The position numbers were made by a program, and so were the translations under genes. 64,000 bases of DNA, from the NCBI GenBank assembly GCA_044221555.1, contig JBGAOY010000008.1, positions 135,484 to 199,483 of the forward strand. Reading direction: 5' to 3'. Below, in pieces: positions 23,832 through 31,676 of this stretch; position 1 is the stretch's first letter, and the number at the start of each line of letters is the position of its first letter. The notes below the pieces were generated by a model. That model was given only the letters and a program-made list of their open reading frames with translations. It was not told the origin of the DNA and did no database searches. The stretch is from JAEUJM01 sp044221555 (lineage in GTDB: Bacteria > Actinomycetota > Acidimicrobiia > Acidimicrobiales > DATDAH01).

Positions 23832-24482
23832 ATGAGCGAATCTGTCGACACCGCCGGAGCGAGTCACCCAGACCAGGTGGTGCGAGTTGCGGTGATCGGG
23901 GCCGGGAACGTCGGGAGCGCCCTCGCCCGGGGCCTGGCGAGGGCCGGACACCGCGTCACCGTCGGCGTGCGCCGGCCGGACCGAGCCGCCGACCTCGACT
24001 CGGTGGGGATCAAGGTCACCGACACCGCCTCGGCGGTCGCCGATTCCGGTGTGGTCGTGTTGGCGGTACCGGTTCCGGCCCTGGCCGACGCGGTGGCATC
24101 GCTCGGTCCGCTGGCCGGGAAGGTCGTGGTCGACGCCACCAACGCCGTGGGCATACCTGTCCCGGACGGCCATGACACGGTCGGCGCCTACGTGGCGGCG
24201 CTCGCCCCGAACGCATTCGTGGTGAAGGCGTTCAACACCATCGGCGCCGAACACCTCGAGGACGCCACGGTGGACGGCGTCGCCGTGTTCCTCCCGATCG
24301 CGGGGGCCGACGAGGGCCGTCCGGCCGTCGTCGCGCTGGCCCGCTCGATGGGCTTCGACGTCGCCGACCTCGGTGGTCCCGAGTGCATCGGCATGGTCGA
24401 GGACGCCGCGCGCCTGTGGATCCACCTGGCGTTCCGCCGTGGTTGGGGGAGGGACTTCGGCTTCGGGGTGCTGGGACGGTGA
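23832..24482 (+). CDS. NADPH-dependent F420 reductase-like oxidoreductase
   Basis: A 216-residue NAD(P)-binding protein of PF03807 (Fno/ProC-like). The ATG at 23832 follows AGGA. The dinucleotide site is VRVAVIGAGNVGSALARGL near residue 20; VDATNAVG and FVVKAFNTIGAEHL are typical of the family that reduces F420 or related substrates. Upstream residues in the longer frame are rejected. The TetR neighbour suggests induction by a xenobiotic or redox signal. The actual substrate cannot be assigned from sequence. The end overlaps ltrA as GTGA. Confidence 0.8.
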   Translation: MSESVDTAGASHPDQVVRVAVIGAGNVGSALARGLARAGHRVTVGVRRPDRAADLDSVGIKVTDTASAVADSGVVVLAVPVPALADAVASLGPLAGKVVVDATNAVGIPVPDGHDTVGAYVAALAPNAFVVKAFNTIGAEHLEDATVDGVAVFLPIAGADEGRPAVVALARSMGFDVADLGGPECIGMVEDAARLWIHLAFRRGWGRDFGFGVLGR

Positions 24483-25630
24483 GCGCAGGACCGGTCGAAG
24501 GGTCGGCCGGAGCGCCGGGAGCGGCGGTGGCCGAGAAGCGGGCCGGTTACCTCGAGCTCTTCTTCGACCTGGTCTTCGTCTTCGCCGTCACCCAGCTGGT
24601 GACCATGTTGCACGAGGACCATCGCCTCGCGGGCTGGCTGCACGCGTTCTTGATGGCCTGGCTCGTGTGGTGGGCGTGGTCGCAGTTCACCTGGGCCGGC
24701 AACGCCATCGACCTGGACCGGCGCCGCACCCGGATCGCCCTGCTGGCCGTGACCGCGCTCACCCTGCTGTTCGCGGCGGCGATGCCCGATGCGTTCGACC
24801 TCCACGGCGGCCTGCGGTTCGCGGTGCCCTACACCCTGGTCCGGCTCGCCGGCCTGGCCCTGTACTGGTTCGGTGTACAGGCCGACGAGGTCCAGCGGGA
24901 CGCGCTCCGCAGCTACCTGCCTGTCGCAGTCGTGTCGCCGCTGGTGGTCCTGGCGGGAGGTCTCTGCCCGCCCGACGCCCGGCCCTGGGTCTGGCTCGCG
25001 GCGGTGGCGATCGACATCACCTCGGCCCTGGCGGCCGGGCGCGGCGAGTTCGGGGTGGCACCCGGTCATTTCGCCGAACGGCACGCGCTGATCGTGCTCA
25101 TCGCCCTGGGTGAGTCGATCGTGGGTGTCGGCGCAACGGTCGCCGGGCTCGACCTCACCCCCGTGGTGCTGGTCACCACGCTGGCCGCCTTCACCATCGT
25201 CGCCAGCCAGTGGTGGGGCTACTTCGACTGGGTCCAGGAGGCGACCGAACGACGGCTCGCCACCGAGCCCGACCTGCGTCGGCGGGGCCGGCTCGCCCGT
25301 GACCTGTTCACCTTCGGGCACTTCCCGATCGTGCTGGGCAGTGTCGTGTTCGCGCTCGGCGTCGAGGAGGCGGTCGCGCACCCGACCGAGCCGCTCGGTG
25401 ACACCGGGCTGATCGCGGTCGGCGGCGGCCTCGTCCTGTTCCTCGTGGGCTTCATCGCCGGCAACGCGCGCGCCCGACACACGCTGCTGGTCGAACGTGC
25501 GGTGGCGCTCGGGGCCGTGGCGGCGGTCGTCGGGCTCGCCGGCCCGCACGTCGCCGCGGCGACGCTGCTCGTGGTGCTGGCCGCAACGGTCGTCACGCTC
25601 AGCGTGGTCGAGTCGATCCGGCGGGCCTGA
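24479..25630 (+). CDS. ltrA: Low temperature requirement protein A (LtrA) family membrane protein
   Basis: A 383-residue polytopic membrane protein of PF06772, about ten helices. Family hallmarks are YLELFFDLVFVFAVTQL at the N-terminus, HFAERHALIVLIALGES in the middle and YFDWVQEATERR after it. LtrA was first linked to growth at low temperature in Listeria; its biochemical role is not known. The GTG start overlaps the reductase stop, so both genes are probably one operon under the TetR gene. Confidence 0.88.
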   Translation: MSAGPVEGSAGAPGAAVAEKRAGYLELFFDLVFVFAVTQLVTMLHEDHRLAGWLHAFLMAWLVWWAWSQFTWAGNAIDLDRRRTRIALLAVTALTLLFAAAMPDAFDLHGGLRFAVPYTLVRLAGLALYWFGVQADEVQRDALRSYLPVAVVSPLVVLAGGLCPPDARPWVWLAAVAIDITSALAAGRGEFGVAPGHFAERHALIVLIALGESIVGVGATVAGLDLTPVVLVTTLAAFTIVASQWWGYFDWVQEATERRLATEPDLRRRGRLARDLFTFGHFPIVLGSVVFALGVEEAVAHPTEPLGDTGLIAVGGGLVLFLVGFIAGNARARHTLLVERAVALGAVAAVVGLAGPHVAAATLLVVLAATVVTLSVVESIRRA

Positions 25631-25664
25631 CCGCGCATCGTTCCGGTACCCCGCGCCGCGGTCA
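25628..25664. terminator. Bidirectional terminator between convergent genes
   Basis: TGACCGCG (25628-25635) and CGCGGTCA (25657-25664) form an inverted repeat that includes both stop codons: that of ltrA and that of the minus-strand acyltransferase. The loop is 21 nt. This geometry suits termination from both sides. Confidence 0.5.
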
Positions 25665-26987
25665 CCGGCGGGTGATCGGCCCCCGGGCCGCCAGCCAACC
25701 GGTCAGCAGCAACGCCCCGGCCACGATCGGGCTGAGGCGCAGCCCCAACAGATCGCGACGCCCGGCATCGAAGGGGTGGGCGAAGCCGGCCAGGGCCAGG
25801 CCGGCCAGGCCCGCCACCGCCAGGGCTGCCCCGGCTGCCCGCCGGGGCACGTGACCCGCCGTCGGCGGAGCCACCCGGCGCCGTTCCACCGGAGCGGCGA
25901 CCAGCACCAGGGCGACCAGCACGGCAGCTGCCGTCGCGAGCCACAGCGGGCGTTCCAGCCACCAGGTGGTCGTGCCGGGATCGACCACCGGCAGCCCGAG
26001 GGCGAGGAGCCCGGCGCCGGCGGCGACGAACGCGGTGAGGTGCCACAGGAAGATCGTGAGCACGACGAGGTTCACGACGATGGTGGCCCGCCACACCTTC
26101 GGCCGCTGCAGCCACCGGGAGAGTGGGCCGTGCAGCGCCAGCAGCACCGCCCCCTGGGCCAGGCCCAGCACCAGGATCGGCAGCGTCGGCGGGCTCATGT
26201 TGGAGATCCGCTGGCCCGGCAGCCCGATCATCGAGACGGGGTAGGGGCCCACCGTGGTGAGCGCCACCAGCACGGCCAGCGCGCCGGCCGCGAACCCGAC
26301 CGCGGTGCGCGGGCGCACCTGGGCGAAGCGCCCGTCGGCGTAGGCGAAGCCCAGTTCCTGGGCGAACAGGAAGACGGCCAGGTAGTTCACCACGGCCGGC
26401 CCAGGGGCGACCTCGCTGAGGCGCAGCCCGTCGAGCGCCGCCACCACCGCGAACAGGACGACCAGCGACACCAGGCCATGACGTCGATGCACCCGCAACT
26501 GCACCGGCGCGGCCAGAACCACCAGCAGGTAGACGGCGAGGAACCACAGCGGCTGGGCCACGATCCGGGCCACGTCGGCGGCGAGCGGCTCGTCCCACCC
26601 GCGCACGAGCAGGGGGCCCACCACCAGCCACACCGCGGCGAACGCCAGCGTGGGCCGCAGCAGGCGCTCGGCGCGGGCCGCCAGGTACGCGCCGGTGTCG
26701 CGGCCGCCGGAGGCCTCGAGCGATCGCAGGTTGGCGAAGCCGCCGACGATGAAGAACACCGGCATCACCTGGAACACCCAGGTCAGGGGCCGGAGCCACG
26801 GCGTGGCCGCGAGGGCGTTGGTGCCCTGCAGCGTCCCGTCGTCGCGCACGACCGTGGCGATCAGCCAGTGGCCGCACACCACGGCGAGGATGCTGGCGGC
26901 CCGCAGCAGGTCGACCACCCGGTCGCGGTCGGCGGGGGTGGCGGCCACCACCGCGTCGAGGCTCGGCCCGTCGCCGCTCCCGGTCAT
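25662..26987 (-). CDS. Acyltransferase 3 family membrane protein
   Basis: A 441-residue integral membrane protein of PF01757 (about ten helices), moving acyl groups to extracytoplasmic glycans or lipids. The catalytic region shows the family DRVVDLLRAASILAVVCGHW (the R..D..R..A pattern with His) near residue 22, and FQVMPVFFIVGGF near 72. The ATG at 26987 begins a short cytoplasmic tail. The substrate is unknown. It stands alone, convergent with ltrA and divergent from ycnI. Confidence 0.85.
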   Translation of the reverse strand: MTGSGDGPSLDAVVAATPADRDRVVDLLRAASILAVVCGHWLIATVVRDDGTLQGTNALAATPWLRPLTWVFQVMPVFFIVGGFANLRSLEASGGRDTGAYLAARAERLLRPTLAFAAVWLVVGPLLVRGWDEPLAADVARIVAQPLWFLAVYLLVVLAAPVQLRVHRRHGLVSLVVLFAVVAALDGLRLSEVAPGPAVVNYLAVFLFAQELGFAYADGRFAQVRPRTAVGFAAGALAVLVALTTVGPYPVSMIGLPGQRISNMSPPTLPILVLGLAQGAVLLALHGPLSRWLQRPKVWRATIVVNLVVLTIFLWHLTAFVAAGAGLLALGLPVVDPGTTTWWLERPLWLATAAAVLVALVLVAAPVERRRVAPPTAGHVPRRAAGAALAVAGLAGLALAGFAHPFDAGRRDLLGLRLSPIVAGALLLTGWLAARGPITRR

Positions 26988-27064
26988 CGGCCCATGGTGT
27001 CAGGCAGAGGCGCATGCCCCGGGGCAGAGTCGCGTGGCGGTCCCGGACGTTGGTGGCAGCGCCC

Positions 27065-27091
27065 GGGAACTCGGCGGGTCTCCCGTTCGAC
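27065..27091 (+). promoter_or_regulatory. ECF-type promoter GGGAAC-N17-CGAC before ycnI
   Basis: GGGAAC (27065-27070), a spacer of exactly 17 nt, and CGAC (27088-27091). The same hexamer, spacing and -10 recur before the anti-sigma/copCD pair and before dsbB-tlpA. The leader to the ycnI ATG would be about 60 nt. Confidence 0.65.
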
Positions 27092-27159
27092 CACCGTTGG
27101 ACGACCCGGGCACCCGTGGGGTGTGCCGGCCGATGGATCGAACCGCAAGGAGCCTGCCC

Positions 27160-27897
27160 ATGTCCCTCCCCTCCGCCCGGAGCGCGCTCGCCCTCGGTGG
27201 CGTGACGGTGGTCGCCGTCATCCTCGGCGCCGCGCCCGCTCTGGCCCATGTGGAGCCCACCGTCGAACAGGTGCAGGCCGGCTCGAGCACGACGGTGGGG
27301 CTGACCCTCGAGCACGGGTGCGACGACTCACCGACCAAGGAGGTGGCCGTTCAGATCCCCGACGGGGTGGACGACGCCACCCCGGTCGCGCCCGACGGCT
27401 GGACCGTCGACTCGACCGCCGACACGGTGACCTTCACGGCCGACCCTGGCAACGAGCTCGACGCCCAGACCAGCCAGGCCTTCGAGATCGAGCTCACCCC
27501 GTCGGCCGATGCGGTGGGCGACGTGTTGCTGCTCAAGACCGTGCAGACCTGTGTGACGGGCGAGATCGGCTGGATCGAGGAGTGGGACGGCGAGGGTGAG
27601 GAGCCCGAGCACCCGGCCCCGCAGGTCACCGTGGTGGCCGCCGGCGAGGAGGCCACCGTCGGCGAGGGCGACCACCATGCCGAGGAGACCACCGCCGGCG
27701 AGGGCGACCACCACGCCGAGGAGTCGGCGACCACCGTGACCGAGCACCACGGCGAGGAGGACGCCGCCGCGAGCGATGCCCACGACGACCAGGACGACTC
27801 GAGCACGGGTGTCGTGCTCGTCGTGCTGGTGCTCGCGGCCATCGGCTTCGGCGGCGTGATGCTGGTGCGCTCCCGTCGCTCGTCCTCGGCTCCCTGA
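27160..27897 (+). CDS. YcnI/DUF1775 copper-binding exported protein
   Basis: A 245-residue exported, C-terminally anchored protein. The ATG at 27160 has AAGGAG upstream. The signal peptide ends ALA and the mature protein starts HVEP; in YcnI proteins this N-terminal His helps bind Cu(II). The DUF1775 domain spans about 30-150 (VAVQIPDGV, PDGWTVD). A His/Glu-rich spacer contains two copies of GEGDHHAEE, and a hydrophobic helix followed by RSRRSS anchors the C-terminus. It probably acts as an envelope copper buffer or chaperone for the CopCD protein encoded nearby. Confidence 0.88.
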   Translation: MSLPSARSALALGGVTVVAVILGAAPALAHVEPTVEQVQAGSSTTVGLTLEHGCDDSPTKEVAVQIPDGVDDATPVAPDGWTVDSTADTVTFTADPGNELDAQTSQAFEIELTPSADAVGDVLLLKTVQTCVTGEIGWIEEWDGEGEEPEHPAPQVTVVAAGEEATVGEGDHHAEETTAGEGDHHAEESATTVTEHHGEEDAAASDAHDDQDDSSTGVVLVVLVLAAIGFGGVMLVRSRRSSSAP

Positions 27898-27903
27898 TTT
27901 GAC

Positions 27904-27921
27904 CCCGGCCGGCCGGCCGGG
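27904..27921. terminator. GC hairpin between convergent ycnI and CopC-like genes
   Basis: CCCGGCC (27904-27910) and GGCCGGG (27915-27921) flank the loop GGCC in the 29-nt gap between two convergent genes; probable bidirectional terminator without a T-run. Confidence 0.55.
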
Positions 27922-27926
27922 CGGGA

Positions 27927-28517
27927 TCAGGAGGGGTCGGTCGGCGCGGTCGTGGCCCGGCGGAGCAGCAACAGCAGACCGCCGAACACCGCGATGGCGA
28001 GCGCGCTGCCCAAGCCGGCCACGAGCCATGCGGGCGTGTCGCCCGACGGGGGCTGGCACGACGCCGCGGGCTGGTTCGGGTCGAGGGCGGTCGCGGCCGG
28101 GGAGGCCCGGACGTCGCCGCCCACCGTGACGGGCACCGAGAGCTGGGCCGGCGGGAAGGTGGACTCGACGAGGATCGTCCACGATCCCCGGCTCGGGAAC
28201 TCCACCTCGGCGGTGCGCAGGCCGGGCTGATCGCCCACCTCCATCCGGGCCGCGGGCACCTCGGCGTCCTCCGGCCCCTGGGCCCGCACGGTCACCCGGG
28301 CGGTGTCGGCCTGGTCACGGTCGAGGGTGAAGGTGACGCACACCTCGAGCGCCACGGTGTCGGTGCCGGTCGGCTCGATGTTCACCAGGCTGATGGCCCC
28401 GCCCCCGCCGTGCGCCGACGCGGGGAGCGCGGCGGGGCCGAGCAGGGCACCGACCGCGAGCGCTGCGGCCAGGGCGGTCGCGCCGACGCGGCCCAGGCCA
28501 CGGTGACGCCGGATCAC
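27927..28517 (-). CDS. Exported His-fronted, C-terminally anchored protein (copper cluster)
   Basis: A 196-residue protein: a signal peptide ending ASA, a mature start HGGGG, a beta-rich domain (about 38-140) with a single Cys in LEVCVTF, then a linker and a C-terminal helix with a basic end. I cannot match it firmly to a named family; the domain size resembles CopC or FixH-like Ig folds. A predicted free N-terminal His matches other proteins of the cluster and suggests metal binding. The ATG overlaps the DUF305 stop (ATGA), so it is the last gene of a three-gene minus-strand operon. Confidence 0.7.
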   Translation of the reverse strand: MIRRHRGLGRVGATALAAALAVGALLGPAALPASAHGGGGAISLVNIEPTGTDTVALEVCVTFTLDRDQADTARVTVRAQGPEDAEVPAARMEVGDQPGLRTAEVEFPSRGSWTILVESTFPPAQLSVPVTVGGDVRASPAATALDPNQPAASCQPPSGDTPAWLVAGLGSALAIAVFGGLLLLLRRATTAPTDPS

Positions 28518-29287
28518 CCGCCGTTCAGCTCCGCGATCTTCAGCTCGTACTCGCGGACCTCCTGGCGTTGCACCCGGGCCATCACCTCGGCCAGGTGGCG
28601 CACCCGTGGGTCGGCGGCGTGGCGGGCGGCGTACTCGGCCATGTCGATCCCGCCGAGGTGGTGGGCCTTCATGAGCTCGAGGAACAGCAGGTTCGTGGCG
28701 TCGGGGTCGGCCGCCTGCAGCGCGTCCATCTGCTCGGGCGTGGCCAGGCCCGGCATGTCGGCCAACGGCACGGGCCGGCCCATCCAGGCCATCACCTGGC
28801 GCTCCGGGGCGCCCCGCTCCTCGTCACGGGCCTGGAGGTACCCGTCCATGAGGCCGATCTCGTAGCGCTGCTCGATCAGCACCTCGCGCGCCATGTCCCG
28901 CACGAGGGGGTCGGACGCCCCGGCGGTGGCGACGCTGGCCATGCTGACCGCCTGTTCGTGGTGGTCGATCATGTCCTGCAGGAACCCCGTGTCGACCGCG
29001 CTGTCGGGCGGCCCCGACGTGCGGTGGCCGAGCAGGTAGCCCATGGCGCCGCCCAGGAAGGCGAACGCCACCACCAGCACCGCGATCTGCAGGGTGCTCA
29101 GCCCGGTTCGCGCACCGCCGCTCGACGGCGCTCGGCGCGGTGCACTCCACCGGGACGGCTCGGCCTCGTCGTGTCCGGACTCGTCCTGCTCGGACTCGTC
29201 GTGCAGGGCGTCGGCCGGGGCGTCGTCGTCGGCACCGCTCACCTCGTCCATCGGGGCCTCGGCGCCGGGGTCCGCCTCGCTGTCCAT
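28514..29287 (-). CDS. DUF305 (ferritin-like, metal-associated) membrane-anchored protein
   Basis: A 257-residue protein. The ATG at 29287 is chosen; the longer frame overlaps the upstream gene. There is an acidic cytoplasmic N-terminus (1-60), one membrane helix about 75-98, then an extracytoplasmic four-helix DUF305 domain containing DMIDHHEQAVSMA and MKAHHLGGIDMAEYA. These paired His/Met residues are typical of DUF305 proteins, which are frequent in copper-resistance loci. Likely metal binding in the envelope; no enzyme activity is established. Confidence 0.85.
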   Translation of the reverse strand: MDSEADPGAEAPMDEVSGADDDAPADALHDESEQDESGHDEAEPSRWSAPRRAPSSGGARTGLSTLQIAVLVVAFAFLGGAMGYLLGHRTSGPPDSAVDTGFLQDMIDHHEQAVSMASVATAGASDPLVRDMAREVLIEQRYEIGLMDGYLQARDEERGAPERQVMAWMGRPVPLADMPGLATPEQMDALQAADPDATNLLFLELMKAHHLGGIDMAEYAARHAADPRVRHLAEVMARVQRQEVREYELKIAELNGG

Positions 29288-29297
29288 GGGCCCGAGG

Positions 29298-30383
29298 CTA
29301 CCGGCGCGTCCCAGCGTCCCCGGTGGCGGGGCCCGCCGGAGGGCGTGACAGGGCGATGCCGCTGAAGGCGCCGAGGCGCCACAGCGCCAGGCCCGAGCCC
29401 AGGGTGACGCCGAGGCCCAGGCCAAGGGTGGCGGCCACCAGGACGCGGGCGGAGACGGCACTCCACGCGAACGGCACCTGCGAGTGGTCGAGCACGCTGA
29501 GGTCGCTGAGGCCCCCGAACACCGCCAGCAGGACGCCGGCGAAGATGGCCGCGAACAGGCCGTCGCGCTTGGCCCGCCACAGCAGGCTCACGCCCACGAT
29601 GCCCACGCCCCAGCCGACGATCGAATAGATCAGGCTCGGCCCCGCCGCGACCAGGTTCGGGCCTCCCGCCGTGGCCCCCATGATCCCGATGACGTGGACC
29701 AGGTCGGTGACGATCAGTGCGGCCAGCAGGGCGGCCAGGCCCTTGCCCCACCAGGGCCGGAGCCCCACCACGGCCCCGAGGACGATCAGGGCGACCACCA
29801 GCCCCCACCAGGGCAGGGCGCTGGGGCCGGGCACCCAGAGCAGCTGACCGGTGACCTCGAGGCGGTCGCCGGCGTACGTCAGTGGCACGACCCACTGGTC
29901 CTCCACGACGAAGCGGTGGTCGGGGCGAGCGACGTCGGCCCCCATCCAGTGGATGCGGTGGTCGTGCCACCGGGCGGTGTGGCTCGACGAGATCTTCTTC
30001 CAGTCGGGCTCGGCCTCGGGGTCGACGGTGGACGGCCCGGTCTGCGAACCGGTGCGGTCGCGGTTGAGGTAGGTGGCGGGCGATCGCTGGTTCTCGAAGA
30101 CACCGTCGGGCCCGATGCGCAGGTAGGGCTCGTCCTCGTAGCCCAGCACCACCACTTCCTGGTCGTTGGTGTTGGTGAGCTCGAGGCGGCTGCCCGCCTC
30201 CACCACCCGGACCGTGATGCCCGGGGTCTGCGGGCTGACGCCCTCGAGCGTGGTGAGGTAGTTGGTGGCACCGACGCCCGACACGTTGTGGGCGCCCGCG
30301 GGCGGCGCGGCCAGCAGCACCACCCCGACGATCATCGCGATGCCGGCGGCGATGCGCCCGACCGCTCGGGTGGTGGGTCTCAT
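29298..30383 (-). CDS. Polytopic exported protein with N-terminal His, copper-cluster type
   Basis: A 361-residue protein, first of a three-gene minus-strand operon. The signal peptide ends AGA, and the mature start is HNVSGVG. An extracytoplasmic domain (about 33-205) contains several His (HDHRIHWMG), and five or six membrane helices follow (about 210-345). No family name can be given with certainty; the layout recalls YcnJ/CopD-like membrane proteins and similar proteins in actinobacterial copper loci. DUF305 follows 10 nt later. Confidence 0.7.
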   Translation of the reverse strand: MRPTTRAVGRIAAGIAMIVGVVLLAAPPAGAHNVSGVGATNYLTTLEGVSPQTPGITVRVVEAGSRLELTNTNDQEVVVLGYEDEPYLRIGPDGVFENQRSPATYLNRDRTGSQTGPSTVDPEAEPDWKKISSSHTARWHDHRIHWMGADVARPDHRFVVEDQWVVPLTYAGDRLEVTGQLLWVPGPSALPWWGLVVALIVLGAVVGLRPWWGKGLAALLAALIVTDLVHVIGIMGATAGGPNLVAAGPSLIYSIVGWGVGIVGVSLLWRAKRDGLFAAIFAGVLLAVFGGLSDLSVLDHSQVPFAWSAVSARVLVAATLGLGLGVTLGSGLALWRLGAFSGIALSRPPAGPATGDAGTRR

Positions 30384-30468
30384 GTCCCCCACTCCTGCCG
30401 ACTCCGTGGGCGGGCCGTCCGGGCCCGGCCCGTTGCCCGTTCGGCCACGCCGGCGGCGTTCCCCGAGC

Positions 30469-30990
30469 TCACGTCGCCTCGGCGCGCCGCAGCACGTCGA
30501 TGAGGTCGGCCCTGGCCCGGGCGACCCGCGACCGGATCGTCCCGACGGGGCAGCCGCAGATCTCGGCGGCCTCGTCGTAGGAGCAGCCCGCGACCTGGGT
30601 GAGCACGAAGGCACTCCGGCGGTCGGGGTCGAGGTCGGCGAGCAGGTCCTCGAGGTCGGTGGACGCCGACGTGTCCTCCGCCGGCTCGGGGGGCCGGATC
30701 TTCGCCACCATCGCCCGTCGCCGCACCGAGGCCCGGACCGAGTCGATCGCGGTGTGGCGGGCGATGGCCAACAGCCAGGTGCGGGCACTCGAGTCGGCCC
30801 GGAACGTGGGCAGCGACCGCAGGGCCCGCACGTACACCTCCTGGGTGAGGTCGTCGGCCTGGCTGCGGTCGGCCAGATGGGCGCACACCCGCCACACGTC
30901 GGCCTGAGTGGCCCGCACCAGGTCGGACAACGCGACTCGGTCGCCGGTCTGGGCGCGCAGGGCCAGCTCGGTCAGCGGGTCACGGGCCAC
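30469..30990 (-). CDS. ECF RNA polymerase sigma factor (copper cluster)
   Basis: A 173-residue group IV sigma factor. Region 2 spans about 6-75 (QADDLTQEVYVRALRSLPTF, with -10-recognition residues after it); region 4 spans about 110-170 (RRSAFVLTQVAGCSYDEAAE with a helix-turn-helix, then VGTIRSRVARAR). The GTG at 30990 is preferred because the longer frame begins at a TTG without a ribosome site. It is divergent from a zinc-finger anti-sigma gene. Three GGGAAC-N17-CGAC promoters nearby are its probable targets; none clearly precedes its own start. Confidence 0.9.
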   Translation of the reverse strand: MARDPLTELALRAQTGDRVALSDLVRATQADVWRVCAHLADRSQADDLTQEVYVRALRSLPTFRADSSARTWLLAIARHTAIDSVRASVRRRAMVAKIRPPEPAEDTSASTDLEDLLADLDPDRRSAFVLTQVAGCSYDEAAEICGCPVGTIRSRVARARADLIDVLRRAEAT

Positions 30991-31021
30991 CCCGCCACGG
31001 TAGGAGCACGGAGCGGCGCGC

Positions 31022-31048
31022 GGGAACTTTTCCCTAGGGACCAACGAC
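31022..31048 (+). promoter_or_regulatory. ECF-type promoter GGGAAC-N17-CGAC before anti-sigma/copCD
   Basis: GGGAAC (31022-31027), a 17-nt spacer, and CGAC (31045-31048). The start codon at 31059 is so close that the mRNA would be nearly leaderless. The spacer contains the palindrome TCCCTAGGGA (31031-31040), a possible additional operator shared with the divergent sigma gene. Confidence 0.7.
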
Positions 31049-31058
31049 TCTTTCTCAC

Positions 31059-31676
31059 ATGGAGTGCCACGCCTGCCGCGAAGCGGTCTCCGCCCGCCTC
31101 GACGGCCACGACCCCGACGATCCCCGCGTCGACGAGCACCTCGCGGCGTGTGCCGCCTGCCAGGCGTGGCGGGCCGAGGCGGTCGCCCTGGCGCACCGTG
31201 TCGACGTCCACGCGGCGCGCCCGGTTCCGGACCGCTCGGCGGCCATCCTGGCCGTGCTCGCCGGCGAGGCCGCCGCCGCCGAGGCCGCGGCCCACCACGA
31301 CGCCCTCCGGCCGTGGCGCATCGGCCTGGCCACCCTGGGCACCGCGCAGCTGATCCTGGCGATACCGGTGCTGCTGGGCAGCGAATCCGGGGCCGGGGTG
31401 CACGTGGCCCGTGAGATGGGCTCGTTCGACGTCGCGCTGGCGGTGGGGTTCCTGTTCGCCGCGTGGCGCCCGGCCAGGGCGTGGGGCATGGTCCCGTTGG
31501 TGGCGGCGCTGGCCGCGTGCCTCGCGGTGACGAGTGCGGTCGACGTGGCCGTCGGACGGGCCGCGCTCGGGGCGGAGACCCTGCACCTCACCCACGCGGT
31601 CGGCCTCGTGATGTTGTGGGCGTTGGCCCACGCGTACCGCCGGCCGGTGCAGCGCCGTAACCTCGCTCCCCTGTGA
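31059..31676 (+). CDS. Zinc-finger anti-sigma factor, membrane-bound
   Basis: A 205-residue protein. The N-terminal anti-sigma zinc finger is complete: CHACREAVSARLDG, then DEHLAACAACQAW (His-x3-Cys-x2-Cys) within the first 40 residues. Four hydrophobic segments follow (about 87-108, 121-136, 140-160, 170-188). By family logic it holds the divergent ECF sigma at the membrane and releases it upon a signal, plausibly copper or thiol stress. It overlaps copCD by GTGA, so sensor and copper protein are translated together. Confidence 0.85.
   Translation: MECHACREAVSARLDGHDPDDPRVDEHLAACAACQAWRAEAVALAHRVDVHAARPVPDRSAAILAVLAGEAAAAEAAAHHDALRPWRIGLATLGTAQLILAIPVLLGSESGAGVHVAREMGSFDVALAVGFLFAAWRPARAWGMVPLVAALAACLAVTSAVDVAVGRAALGAETLHLTHAVGLVMLWALAHAYRRPVQRRNLAPL

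Noticed and set aside
31201..31226. Minus-strand GGAAC...CGAC inside the anti-sigma gene as the sigma-factor promoter
   Set aside because: The spacer is 18 rather than 17, it lacks the first G, and it lies over 200 nt upstream within coding sequence.
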